64,000 bases of DNA from Neorhizobium lilium (lineage in GTDB: Bacteria; Pseudomonadota; Alphaproteobacteria; Rhizobiales; Rhizobiaceae). This document shows, piece after piece, positions 36,734 through 45,694 of the stretch (within the stretch, counting starts at the first letter, position 1; each line of letters opens with the position of its first letter). The stretch spans positions 1,237,731-1,301,730 of the forward strand of contig NZ_SBIP01000002.1 in NCBI RefSeq assembly GCF_004053875.1, written 5' to 3'. The position numbers were made by a program, and so were the translations under genes. The notes under the pieces were generated by a model, which worked only from the letters and a program-made list of their open reading frames with translations, did not search any database and was not told where the DNA came from.

Positions 36734-37739
36734 TCTGGGCTCCTTCGGCCTTGGCCTGAGCCTTCAGCGCCAGCTCCATCGCGGCAAAGCAGCGGCTCTG
36801 GGGCATGGCCGTCTCGGTACGGTTGCGGATGTCGGACAGCAGCTGCGCTCCATAGGGCAGCGGCAGGGCCGAACAATCCATATGGGTGACGCCCTTCGAG
36901 TCCGTCAGGAAAAGATGGTCGCCGCCCGACCGGCCAGCGACATCAACATATTTTCTAAGTTCGATCATCCCTTCGGTGCCGGTGATGAAGAGACGACCAT
37001 CGCCCCAGGTGGACAGGCCCTCCGGCGTGAACCAATCGACACGGATGAAACCCGTAGCATCGGGTGTTGCAAGATGGATGTCTCCCGTATCCTGCAGGCC
37101 GGGCCATTGCGTATGCGCCCGATTGCCGACGCTTGCCGACAGGATCTCTGCGCTTTCGACACCCGTGAAGAACAGGAACTGTTCGCACTGGTGCGAAGCG
37201 ATGTCGACAAGGATGCCACCGTAGCGCTTACGCTCGAAGAACCACTCTGGTCGCAGGGCCGGGCGCATCCGATGCGGCCCAAAGCCGGCCGTGGACACGA
37301 CCTTGCCGATCGCGCCGGATGCGACCAGTTCCCCGGCTCGCACGGTCGCCCGGTTCTCGAAATGCTCCGAGTAAAGCACGGAAAAGATGCGGCCGGTCTC
37401 CGCCTGGACCAGGCGCAGTTCCGCCAGATCTTCCAGTGTCGTCATGCCCGGCTTGTCGGTCATCACATCCTTGCCGGCCCGCATCGCTTCAAGGGCAATC
37501 CGTGCCCGCTGATCCGGGATGGCCGCCGTGACGATGAGCTCGATCGCCGGATCGTCCAGCGCACGGCGTGGGTCGTCATAGCGTTTTGCCTGCGGGTATT
37601 TGGCCGCGAACTCTGCCGCGAGGTCATCCTCCTGCGCATAAAAGCCGGTAAATTCGGCTCCGGCATCGAGCAGGCAGTTGGCTTGCCCGAAGATGTGGTT
37701 GTGGTTGATGCCGATCACGGCAAAACGGACAGGTGTCAT
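36726..37739 (-). CDS. Gfo/Idh/MocA family dehydrogenase (divergent)
   Basis: A 337-aa oxidoreductase with an unusual opening, VRFAVIGINHNHIFGQA, in place of the common GxGxxG(A) loop. The conserved lysine motif reads TDKPGMT near residue 97-103. GGILVDIASHQCEQFLFF is the active-site helix. ATG 37739 is preferred; the frame is open to 37874 but that part overlaps the permease. It lies between the permease gene and a second dehydrogenase gene in the transporter operon, so it probably acts on the imported sugar. Confidence 0.83.
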   Translation of the reverse strand: MTPVRFAVIGINHNHIFGQANCLLDAGAEFTGFYAQEDDLAAEFAAKYPQAKRYDDPRRALDDPAIELIVTAAIPDQRARIALEAMRAGKDVMTDKPGMTTLEDLAELRLVQAETGRIFSVLYSEHFENRATVRAGELVASGAIGKVVSTAGFGPHRMRPALRPEWFFERKRYGGILVDIASHQCEQFLFFTGVESAEILSASVGNRAHTQWPGLQDTGDIHLATPDATGFIRVDWFTPEGLSTWGDGRLFITGTEGMIELRKYVDVAGRSGGDHLFLTDSKGVTHMDCSALPLPYGAQLLSDIRNRTETAMPQSRCFAAMELALKAQAKAEGAQNV

Positions 37740-37759
37740 GGGATCACTCTTTGTATGGG

Positions 37760-38635
37760 TCAGCGCTTCATGCCGGTGGTTGCGATGCCTTCGATCAGCA
37801 GCCGCTGGAAGAACAGGAAGAACAGGAAGACGGGAATGAGCGAGAGGTTGGACATGGCAAACAACGCCGTCCAATCGGAACTGCCGGTGGAATCCACGAA
37901 CGACCTCAGCCCCAGCTGCACCGTGTAGGTGTTGATATCGCTAAGGTAGATCAGCGGCCCGAAGAAATCGTCCCAGGTCCAGATGAAGGAGAAGATCGCC
38001 GCCGTCGCCAGAACCGGCAGCGATAGCGGCAGCATGATCTTCCAGTAGATGCGGAAAGGGCTGCAGCCATCCATGACAGCCGCCTCGTCCAGTTCCTTGG
38101 GGATGCCGCGGAAGAACTGCACCATCAGGAAGATGAAGAAGGCATCGGTCGCCAGGTATTTCGGCACGATCAGCGGCAGCGGCGTGTTCACCCAGCCGAG
38201 GTGCAGGAACAGGATATATTGCGGGATGAGCACGACGTGATAGGGCAGCATCAGCGTGCCGAGCATCAGCGCGAACCAGAAATTGCGTCCGGCGAAGCGC
38301 AGGCGCGAGAATGCAAAGGCCGCAAGCGAGCAGCCGACGACATTGCCGATCGTGGCCAGCACCGAAATCACCAGCGAGTTCCAGAAGAACCGGCCGAAGG
38401 TGACCTGCAGGCCGCTCCAGCCGCGAACATAGCCGCCGAGATCGAGCGCCGAAGGTATAAGCGAGGACGTGCCGAAAAGCTCTTCCTGTGGCCGGAACGA
38501 ACCGGAGATCATCCAAAGGATGGGATAGAGCATGCCGAACGAACAGAGGATCAGCACCGCATGAAGCAAAATCGATTTGAATGCAGAGCGCTGGACCTTC
38601 GGGGGCGCCAGGAGGGCGTGAGTTGCATCAGTCAT
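37760..38635 (-). CDS. carbohydrate ABC importer, permease (MalG type)
   Basis: A 291-aa CUT1 permease with six helices. The EAA loop (ELDEAAVMDGCSPFRIYWKIMLPLSLPVLATAAIF) is intact and the N-terminal helix is FKSILLHAVLILCSFGMLYPILWMISG. ATG 38635 lies inside the end of the upstream permease gene, an 8-nt overlap that suggests translational coupling. It pairs with the MalF-type subunit. Confidence 0.9.
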   Translation of the reverse strand: MTDATHALLAPPKVQRSAFKSILLHAVLILCSFGMLYPILWMISGSFRPQEELFGTSSLIPSALDLGGYVRGWSGLQVTFGRFFWNSLVISVLATIGNVVGCSLAAFAFSRLRFAGRNFWFALMLGTLMLPYHVVLIPQYILFLHLGWVNTPLPLIVPKYLATDAFFIFLMVQFFRGIPKELDEAAVMDGCSPFRIYWKIMLPLSLPVLATAAIFSFIWTWDDFFGPLIYLSDINTYTVQLGLRSFVDSTGSSDWTALFAMSNLSLIPVFLFFLFFQRLLIEGIATTGMKR

Positions 38636-39581
38636 CGTAGTGCACCCAATAGCGCGCGCCGAGAAACGAAAAGGCGGTGAACAGCGAGATGATGATGACG
38701 AGGATCCAGGCGAGTGCCGACGCATAGCCCATCCGGAAGAAGCCGAAGGCCTCCTGATAGAGGTAGAGCGTATAGAACAGCGTCGAGTTGATGGGACCGC
38801 CCGTTCCTTCCGAGATGATGAAGGCAGGCGTGAAGGCCTTGAAGGCCTCGATCGTCTGGATCACCCCGTTGAAGAAGATGACCGGGGTCAGCAGCGGCAG
38901 CGTGATCTTGAAGAACTGCCGCGCCTTGCCGGCACCGTCCATCTGCGCGGCCTCGTACATATCCGTCGGGATCTGCCGAAGACCGGCCAGGAAGATAATC
39001 ATCGGTGAGCCGAACTGCCAGATCGACAGCATGACAAGCGTATAGAGCGCGTAGTCGGGATTGGAGATCCAGCTCGGTCCCTCGAAGCCGAACAGCTGCC
39101 ACAGCGCCATGTTGATGAGACCGTCCGATGCAAAGAGCTGCCGCCACAGCACGGCGATCGCAACGCTCGAACCAAGCAGCGAAGGCAGATAGAAGATCGC
39201 GCGATAGAGCGTCAGGCCTTTGATGCCGCGGTTGAAGGCCATGGCGACCGCCAGTGCAAAGGCCAGCTTCAGCGGCACGGAAAGGATCACATAGGTAAAG
39301 GTGACCTGCATGGCAGCGCTGAATTTCGGATCATCCGTGAGGATGCGTACATAATTTGCCGCGCCCACCCAATCAGGCGATTGGAGCAGGTCGTAATTGG
39401 TAAAAGACAGATAGAGTGAGGCGAGCGCTGGACCGAGCGTCAGCCCGAAAAAGCCCAGCAGCCACGGCAACAGGAAAACATAGCCTGCCGCATTGCGTTC
39501 CAGGACACCCCCGAACGCTCCTCGGCTCCGGAGAGCCGCCGGGCGGCTCTCCTTCGACAGGATCTCGGAATGAAGCGCCAT
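38628..39581 (-). CDS. carbohydrate ABC importer, permease (MalF type)
   Basis: A 317-aa CUT1 permease with an N-terminal cytoplasmic lead, then AAGYVFLLPWLLGFFGLTLGPALASLYLSF and six helices in all. The EAA loop is DMYEAAQMDGAGKARQFFKITLPLLTPVIFF. It starts only 3 bp after the binding-protein stop and overlaps the MalG-type gene, so these genes form a tight operon. Confidence 0.9.
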   Translation of the reverse strand: MALHSEILSKESRPAALRSRGAFGGVLERNAAGYVFLLPWLLGFFGLTLGPALASLYLSFTNYDLLQSPDWVGAANYVRILTDDPKFSAAMQVTFTYVILSVPLKLAFALAVAMAFNRGIKGLTLYRAIFYLPSLLGSSVAIAVLWRQLFASDGLINMALWQLFGFEGPSWISNPDYALYTLVMLSIWQFGSPMIIFLAGLRQIPTDMYEAAQMDGAGKARQFFKITLPLLTPVIFFNGVIQTIEAFKAFTPAFIISEGTGGPINSTLFYTLYLYQEAFGFFRMGYASALAWILVIIISLFTAFSFLGARYWVHYDD

Positions 39582-39584
39582 GGG

Positions 39585-40871
39585 CTACTTCCGCGACAGG
39601 GTGCGCGTGGCTTCGCTGACCATGCGCTCGCCGCCCTCTTCCGGGGTAATGCGTCCGAACGCGACCTCTTGGCTGACCCTGGTCAGCACGAAAGCGAGCT
39701 CGCCCGCACCCTGCGGCGGGTTGATCGGCAGCGGGTCGACCGCCGGTGTAATGGCGGCAATATATTCCACCATGGCCTTGCTTACTTCATCGAGCTTGGT
39801 CGTCAGCTGATCACGCATGGCCGTGGAGGCAGGCACGCCGCGTTCGACGCCCAGCAAATCCACCCCTGCCGGGTTGGCAACGAGAAAGTTGATGAAGTCC
39901 ACGGCGTTCGGCACATTCTGGCTCGTGGCCGATACACTCATCAGCATGGACGGTTTGAGATAATGTCCAGACGGTGAGGACGCACTGACCTTTGGATAGG
40001 CCGTGAGCGCGAGTTTGGCCTTGTTGAGCGCCTGATAGCCCACGAACTGATTGGAATGCGCAAAGGCGGTCGCTGCCTTGCCTGTCGTCAGCGCGTTGCT
40101 TTCGATGTTGAGCTGGTCGAGCGCCTGCACGTCGGCTGGAACACAGCCTCCGCCCTTGCGCATGTCCTGCCACATCTTGAACCAGGCGGCGACGTCGGCC
40201 GGCTCGTAGCCCAGCTGGCCATCCGCGGCAAACAATGCCTTCTTGTTCTGCCGCAGATAGTTTTCGAAGCTCGGCTCAAGCCCGCTGGCATCGGCCGTTG
40301 CGAAATAGCCGGGCTTTGGCTTCTTCTTGCCGAAGGCGATCGCATTTTCGGCGAACTCCTCCCAGGTCTGGCCCATGCTCGGAGCCTTGGCGCCGGTCTT
40401 CTCCCAGGCGGCCTTGTCGTAGATCACGACACTGGAGTTGACCCCCAGATTAACGCCGAAGAGCTTGCCATCGACACGGCCAGAATCCACATTCGCCTTG
40501 CCGAAATCGTCGATCTTGAGCGCCTTGCCGATATAATCGTCGAGCGGTGCAAGCGCGCCGCGCCGCGCATACTCGAAGATGTAGCGGTAATCCATCTGGA
40601 TCACGTCGGGGGCATTTCGGCCCGCGACTTGGGTCGCCAGACGCGGCCAGTAGTCGCTCCAGCCAGCGAACTCGCCGGCTATCGTGATGTCTGGCTTCAC
40701 GCCCTTGAAGGCGGCGATCGCCTTGTTGGTGCGGTCTGCACGCTCCTGAGAACCCCACCAGATCATCCGCAAGCGAGCCGCCTGGGCGAGAGCCGGGGTA
40801 TTGAAAGCCGCCAGCGACAGGACCGAAAGTCCGCCCCAAAGCACGCTTCTCCTGTCAAGCACCATAGGCAT
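39585..40871 (-). CDS. carbohydrate ABC importer, periplasmic binding protein
   Basis: A 428-aa extracellular solute-binding protein (family 1). A twin-arginine-like signal (MPMVLDRRSVLWGGLSVLSLAAFNTPALAQA) covers about residues 1-31. The mature N-terminus (LRMIWWGSQERADRTNKAIAAFK) is typical of the sugar-binding cluster. ATG 40871 follows GGAGGAG by 6 nt. It is first in the six-gene leftward arm and so nearest the operator at 40934-40947. The sugar bound is unknown. Confidence 0.9.
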   Translation of the reverse strand: MPMVLDRRSVLWGGLSVLSLAAFNTPALAQAARLRMIWWGSQERADRTNKAIAAFKGVKPDITIAGEFAGWSDYWPRLATQVAGRNAPDVIQMDYRYIFEYARRGALAPLDDYIGKALKIDDFGKANVDSGRVDGKLFGVNLGVNSSVVIYDKAAWEKTGAKAPSMGQTWEEFAENAIAFGKKKPKPGYFATADASGLEPSFENYLRQNKKALFAADGQLGYEPADVAAWFKMWQDMRKGGGCVPADVQALDQLNIESNALTTGKAATAFAHSNQFVGYQALNKAKLALTAYPKVSASSPSGHYLKPSMLMSVSATSQNVPNAVDFINFLVANPAGVDLLGVERGVPASTAMRDQLTTKLDEVSKAMVEYIAAITPAVDPLPINPPQGAGELAFVLTRVSQEVAFGRITPEEGGERMVSEATRTLSRK

Positions 40872-40914
40872 TGGCAACTCCTCCCTAATGACTGCCAATT
40901 TACGATGACTGCAA

Positions 40915-40947
40915 ACGGCATATTGCCGTCTTATAACTATGTGGTTA
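40915..40947. promoter_or_regulatory. TetR-type operator 1 in the divergent promoter
   Basis: TAACTATGTGGTTA (40934-40947) is an imperfect palindrome of consensus TAAC[C/T]A-N2-T[A/G]GTTA. The reverse complement of the site at 41765-41778 matches it at 13 of 14 positions. Next to it lies a second perfect inverted repeat, ACGGCA-TAT-TGCCGT (40915-40929). The region separates the importer operon from the TetR gene. Confidence 0.65.
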
Positions 40948-40970
40948 CATGGGAACACCGAAGATAAAAC

Positions 40971-41681
40971 ATGTCAAGCGGGATTTGTGCAGTGAGCGAC
41001 ACCGCCAAGGAAGCCATTACCGACACCGCAGAGTCGGAGAAACCAAAACGGCGTCGCAGCATTTCGCAACCGCGAAATCCGGAACGCACACGCGCCGCCA
41101 TTCTGGAGGCAGCACGTCGGGAAGTCGCCGCCAAGGGTCTGGCAGGTGCCCGAGTGGATGTCGTCGCACGCCGGGCCGGAACCAATAAGCGTATGATTTA
41201 TCATTATTTCGGTGACAAGGACGCCCTCTATCTCGCCGTTCTGGAAGATGCCTATCGCAACATTCGGCATGCTGAGCGCCGACTGGATCTCGCCCACAAG
41301 CCTCCCGCCGAGGGCCTGCGCGAACTTGCCCTCTTCACCTGGCACTATTTCCTCGATCATCCTGAATTCCTTAGCATTCTTGCAACCGAGAACCTCAACC
41401 AGGCCCGCTATCTGCGCCAGTCCAAGGTGGTCGCGGAAATGCACTCCAATTTCATCTCCGAGCTGAAGGATGTGTTGCAGCGCGGTAGCCGCGACGGCGT
41501 GTTTCGGGCAGGACTGGATCCGGTCGATGTTTATTTAACGATCGCGTCCCTTGGCTATTTCTACCTGTCGAACCGCTTCACCTTATCCACGATTTTTCAG
41601 CGAGATCTGGTTGCGCCTGCCGAATTGGAGCGCTGGGGTCAGCATATTGTCGCGACCGTACTAGCCACGGCTTACGCCTGA
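40971..41681 (+). CDS. TetR family regulator of the sugar/cyclitol locus
   Basis: A 236-aa regulator. A basic N-terminal tail (KPKRRRSISQPRNPERTRAAIL) leads into the helix-turn-helix (GLAGARVDVVARRAGTNKRMIYHYFGDKDALYLAVL, about residues 58-93). The C-terminal ligand domain belongs to the TetR group with a long aromatic-rich helix (FTWHYFLDHPEFLSILATEN). It lies between the two arms of the locus, each preceded by the shared operator, so it probably represses both. The start is moderately sure; a GTG at 40992 is an alternative. Confidence 0.87.
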   Translation: MSSGICAVSDTAKEAITDTAESEKPKRRRSISQPRNPERTRAAILEAARREVAAKGLAGARVDVVARRAGTNKRMIYHYFGDKDALYLAVLEDAYRNIRHAERRLDLAHKPPAEGLRELALFTWHYFLDHPEFLSILATENLNQARYLRQSKVVAEMHSNFISELKDVLQRGSRDGVFRAGLDPVDVYLTIASLGYFYLSNRFTLSTIFQRDLVAPAELERWGQHIVATVLATAYA

Positions 41682-41734
41682 ATGCGACGGGAACCGCGCC
41701 TCGGCTGAGCTTCTACATCGTTGAAAAAAGACGC

Positions 41735-41778
41735 TTGACAGACTGCCGTCTTCGTAGTCTCAAATAACCAGATAGTTA
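41735..41778 (+). promoter_or_regulatory. promoter region with TetR-type operator 2
   Basis: A consensus TTGACA (41735-41740) precedes TAACCAGATAGTTA (41765-41778), the inverted near-copy of operator 1. TGCCGTCTT also occurs at both places (40924-40932 and 41744-41752). No clear -10 hexamer was found. The site precedes the five-gene rightward catabolic operon. Confidence 0.6.
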
Positions 41779-41934
41779 CAACTGCGTGCGGATTGGGCGG
41801 AGGAGGCCGCTTGATCCTCGGCAGTCCGCGCTGGCTCCCTGGGAGAGCCTGCGGCAGCCGCACCCGCTTCTGTTTGCACATCTAGGCCGGTGCCATTGCA
41901 CATGGACAAGCCGGCGATCGGGAGGAGGAACATC

Positions 41935-43077
41935 ATGAAGCGTCTTGGCATCATCATGCACGGCGTCACCGGACGCATGGGATATAATCAGCACTTGGTA
42001 AGGTCGATTCTGGCGATCCGCGCCCAGGGCGGCCTCACCTTGAAGAATGGCGAGAGACTGATGGTCGATCCCATTCTGGTCGGGCGCAACGCCGCCAAGA
42101 TCGAGGAACTCGCCAAGCGTCACGACATACCACGCTGGACGACGGATCTGGACGCGGCACTGGCAAACCCGGACGACACGCTGTTCTTCGACGCCGGGAC
42201 GACACAGATGCGCGCCGAGCTGCTGACCAAGGCGATCCATGCCGGCAAGCACGTCTATTGCGAAAAGCCCATTGCGGACAAGGTGGAGGATGCGCTCGCC
42301 GTAGCGCGGTTGGCCGAAAGCGCGGGCATCAAGCACGGCGTCGTACAGGACAAGCTATTCCTTCCCGGCCTGCGCAAGCTTGCGATGCTGCGGGATTCCG
42401 GCTTCTTCGGCAAAATCCTATCGGTGCGCGGCGAGTTCGGCTACTGGGTATTCGAGGGCGACTGGCAGCCGGCCCAGAGGCCGTCGTGGAACTATCGCCT
42501 GAAGGATGGTGGCGGCATCATTCTCGATATGCTCTGCCATTGGCGATATGTGCTCGACAATCTGTTCGGCCCGGTAAAGGCGGTGAGCTGCCTTGGCACG
42601 ACCCATATTCCAAAGCGCGTCGACGAACAGGGTAATGCCTATGAGGCCGATGCGGACGACGCCGCCTACGCGACTTTCGAGCTGGAAGGCGGCGTCATTG
42701 CGCAGATCAATTCCTCCTGGGCCGTTCGCGTCCGCCGCGACGATCTGGTTACATTCCAGGTGGACGGTACGCATGGATCGGCCGTGGCCGGCCTTAGCAA
42801 ATGCTATATCCAGCCGCGCACGGCGACGCCAAAGCCGGTCTGGAACCCGGACCAGCCGCAGACCATCGATTTCTACAAGACCTGGCAGGAAGTGCCCGAC
42901 AACATCGTCTACGACAACGGCTTCAAGGCGCAGTGGGAAATGTTCCTCCGCTACCTCGCGGAAGACGGCCCCTGGCCTTATGGGCTGATGGAGGGCGTCA
43001 AGGGCGTGCAGCTTGCCGAACTCGGGCTCCAGTCCTGGCGGGAACGCCGCTGGCTCGACGTTCCCGCCATTATGTGA
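41935..43077 (+). CDS. Gfo/Idh/MocA family dehydrogenase
   Basis: A 380-aa oxidoreductase. The Rossmann opening LGIIMHGVTGRMGYNQHL is followed by CEKPIAD near residue 110-116 with the conserved lysine. GGGIILDMLCHWRYVLDNLFG is the active-site helix. ATG 41935 follows GGAGGAGG; an ATG at 41902 has no such site. It heads the rightward operon and is followed by the DUF993 gene after 10 bp. This dehydrogenase/DUF993 pairing suggests the lyase-like protein acts on the oxidised product. Confidence 0.88.
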   Translation: MKRLGIIMHGVTGRMGYNQHLVRSILAIRAQGGLTLKNGERLMVDPILVGRNAAKIEELAKRHDIPRWTTDLDAALANPDDTLFFDAGTTQMRAELLTKAIHAGKHVYCEKPIADKVEDALAVARLAESAGIKHGVVQDKLFLPGLRKLAMLRDSGFFGKILSVRGEFGYWVFEGDWQPAQRPSWNYRLKDGGGIILDMLCHWRYVLDNLFGPVKAVSCLGTTHIPKRVDEQGNAYEADADDAAYATFELEGGVIAQINSSWAVRVRRDDLVTFQVDGTHGSAVAGLSKCYIQPRTATPKPVWNPDQPQTIDFYKTWQEVPDNIVYDNGFKAQWEMFLRYLAEDGPWPYGLMEGVKGVQLAELGLQSWRERRWLDVPAIM

Positions 43078-43087
43078 GGAACTGACC

Positions 43088-44251
43088 ATGACGTCTCTCT
43101 CGCTCCCCAATCCGGATCGGACCATCATCCCATACACGATGACCGGCACGCCGATCCCGTTCCAGAAGCGTCAGGCACGGGACTTCAACCGGGTCGCTTT
43201 CGCTGCCGCCCATGTGGTTGCCGATCCACTGGCGGACAACGATCCCTGGCTGACGCCAGCCATAGACTGGGAGGCCACGCTACGCTTTCGCCATCGTCTC
43301 TGGGATCTGGGGCTGGGCGTGGCGGAGGCCATGGACACGGCACAGCGCGGCATGGGCCTTACCTGGCGCGACGCGCAGGAGCTTATTTCCCGTTCGCTGA
43401 AGGAGGCTGCCAGCCGCGACGATGCGCTGATTGCCTGCGGCGTCGGCACGGATCATCTCGAAGACAAGGTCCATGACCTCGACGCCATCGTTGCCGCTTA
43501 CCAGGAGCAACTCGACTTCGTGCAGGGCCAGGGCGGCCGGGTGATCCTGATGGCAAGCCGGGCGCTTGCCCGCAACGCTGCCTCGACCGAGGATTATCTC
43601 TCCACCTATTCCCGTGTCCTCTCAAGCGCGCGGGACAAGGTGATCATTCACTGGCTGGGCGAGATGTTCGATCCCGCCCTTGCCGGCTACTGGGGCTCTT
43701 CGGATCACATGCAGGCCATGGAAACCTGCCTCCAGATGATCGCCGAAAATAGCGACAAGATCGACGGCATCAAGATCTCCCTGCTGTCCAAGGAGAAGGA
43801 GATCGTCATGCGCCGCCGCCTGCCCTCGGGCGTGCGGATGTATACCGGCGACGATTTCAACTATGCCGAACTGATCGCCGGCGACGGACAGGGATATTCG
43901 GATGCCCTGTTGGGGATCTTCGACACAATTGCGCCAGCAGCCTCACAAGCTCTCGCAAGCCTCAAGCGCGGCGCCGATAACGAGTTCTTCGATATCCTGG
44001 AACCGACGGTGGCACTGTCCCGCCACATCTTCAAGGCGCCGACCCGCTTCTACAAGACCGGCGTCGTCTTTCTAGCCTATCTGAACGGGTTGCAGGACCA
44101 TTTCACCATGATCGGCGGCCAGGAGAGCACGCGCTCAACGCTGCATTTCACCGAACTCTTCCGCTTGGCGGACAAGGCCAACGTCCTGTCCGATCCAGAC
44201 ATGGCGGCCGCGCGGATGAAGACCTTCCTCGCAGTTCGAGGCATAAATTGA
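43088..44251 (+). CDS. DUF993 family protein, dihydrodipicolinate synthase-like TIM barrel
   Basis: A 387-aa protein. To me it resembles the DUF993 family, distantly related to the DapA/N-acetylneuraminate lyase aldolases. Segments seen are AAHVVADPLADNDPW, GVGTDHLEDK, GGRVILMASRALARNAAS, IIHWLGEMFDPALAGYWGS, and KIDGIKISLLSKEKEI, whose lysine is a possible Schiff-base residue. No experimental role is known to me. GAGGA precedes ATG 43088. Its position between a dehydrogenase and an enolase-like gene suggests cleavage or dehydration of a keto-sugar acid. Confidence 0.8.
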   Translation: MTSLSLPNPDRTIIPYTMTGTPIPFQKRQARDFNRVAFAAAHVVADPLADNDPWLTPAIDWEATLRFRHRLWDLGLGVAEAMDTAQRGMGLTWRDAQELISRSLKEAASRDDALIACGVGTDHLEDKVHDLDAIVAAYQEQLDFVQGQGGRVILMASRALARNAASTEDYLSTYSRVLSSARDKVIIHWLGEMFDPALAGYWGSSDHMQAMETCLQMIAENSDKIDGIKISLLSKEKEIVMRRRLPSGVRMYTGDDFNYAELIAGDGQGYSDALLGIFDTIAPAASQALASLKRGADNEFFDILEPTVALSRHIFKAPTRFYKTGVVFLAYLNGLQDHFTMIGGQESTRSTLHFTELFRLADKANVLSDPDMAAARMKTFLAVRGIN

Positions 44252-44252
44252 G

Positions 44253-45665
44253 ATGGGTAGCCAGCGGCGTTTGAAAGTTCGGCAGGCGGAAATCCGCGAA
44301 AGACGTCTCTCCATGCGGCTGCCTTTCCGCTTCGGTGCGGCAACCGTACAGGAGGCTTCGCAGATCTTCCTGGCTCTGGAAGTTGCAGATGAAAACGGGC
44401 AGGTTGCCACCGGTTACGCAGCCGAGCTCATGGTTCCGAAATGGTTCGACAAGAACCCAAGCCTCAGCAATGCTGATAACGAAGCGCAGCTGCGCCGCTC
44501 GCTTGCTGTCGCCGTCGACCTTGCAACTGCCGCCGAGCCTCTGACCGCCTTCGGCCTGCATGCAGCGATCGAGCCGTCGCAACATGGGATCTGCGAAAAG
44601 CAAGGCCTTAACGGGTTGATCGCTTCCTTCGGGCTGGCGCTGGTGGACCGCGCCGTCCTCGACGCGCTCTGCCGGATAAACGATGTGCCGGTGCATCATG
44701 CGATTGCCGCCAACCTGCCGGGTATGGACGCGTCCACGACGTCCGACCTTGCGGGCTTCGACATCCCGGCCTTCCTGAGCGGGCTCAAGCCTGCGTCCTT
44801 CCTTCATCTGCGCCATACCGTGGGGTATGCGGATGCCCTGACGGCGGGAGAAATGAAAATAGCTCGGTTGGACGACGGTCTTCCGGAATGCTTGGAAGAG
44901 GAAATCCGTACCTACGGCATCGAGTATTTCAAGATAAAGCTCTCGGGGAACCCCACCGCCGATCTTGAGCGCCTGCGGGCGGTTGCAGCTGTTTTGGACC
45001 GGCTGCCGCACTACCGGGCGACCATGGATGGCAATGAACAATTTGCCGATGGGGCTGCGGTCGCCGATCTACTTGACCGCATAGAAGCGGAGCCGGCGCT
45101 TCAGCGCCTAAGGGCCTCGCTCCTCTTCATCGAACAGCCGATCGCGCGGGCTAACGCGCTGTCCACGTCGGTTGCGGGGCTTGGCTCGAGGATCGCGCTG
45201 GAGATCGACGAATCCGATGGCGACCCGGACGCCTTCCTGCGCGCCCGGGCTCAAGGGTACAAAGGAATATCGTCCAAATCCTGCAAGGGCTTCTACCGGG
45301 CTCTGCTGAACGCCATGCGGGTAACGCTCTGGAACGGGCAGGACGGCAGCGGCTACTTCATGTCTGCAGAGGATCTCACCACCCAAGCCGGCATTGCCCT
45401 GCAGCAGGATCTGGCTCTCGCTGGCCTGCTCGACCTCGGGCATATCGAACGCAACGGCCACCATTACGTCGATGGCATGAGCGGAGCGAGCAGCGCGGAA
45501 GTTCAGGCTTGGTCGAGCAGCCATGGCGACCTTTACCACCGGACTGACGGCGGCAGGCTGCGCCTCAAGGTGGAACGGGGTCGCCTTGCCTTGGGCTCCG
45601 TTAACCGTGCTGCCGGCCTCGGCTTTTCCGAGCATGCGGCCCAGGCGACCTTCGCCAGTTTATGA
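44253..45665 (+). CDS. enolase-superfamily (mandelate racemase/muconate-lactonizing-like) protein
   Basis: A 470-aa protein, longer than the usual 350-400. An N-terminal capping domain is followed by a barrel with the superfamily's residues: K227-x-K229 (FKIKLSG), metal ligands D259 (MDGNEQF), E294 (FIEQP) and D319 (EIDESD), and a lysine in the SSKSCKG stretch (342/345). These fit a muconate-lactonizing or dipeptide-epimerase-like layout. The reaction, probably dehydration or epimerisation of an acid sugar, is inferred. The start lies 1 bp after the DUF993 stop, and the stop overlaps the next open frame. Confidence 0.78.
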   Translation: MGSQRRLKVRQAEIRERRLSMRLPFRFGAATVQEASQIFLALEVADENGQVATGYAAELMVPKWFDKNPSLSNADNEAQLRRSLAVAVDLATAAEPLTAFGLHAAIEPSQHGICEKQGLNGLIASFGLALVDRAVLDALCRINDVPVHHAIAANLPGMDASTTSDLAGFDIPAFLSGLKPASFLHLRHTVGYADALTAGEMKIARLDDGLPECLEEEIRTYGIEYFKIKLSGNPTADLERLRAVAAVLDRLPHYRATMDGNEQFADGAAVADLLDRIEAEPALQRLRASLLFIEQPIARANALSTSVAGLGSRIALEIDESDGDPDAFLRARAQGYKGISSKSCKGFYRALLNAMRVTLWNGQDGSGYFMSAEDLTTQAGIALQQDLALAGLLDLGHIERNGHHYVDGMSGASSAEVQAWSSSHGDLYHRTDGGRLRLKVERGRLALGSVNRAAGLGFSEHAAQATFASL

Positions 45666-45694
45666 ACCAGAGAAATCCGATGGAGGAGCTTGGC

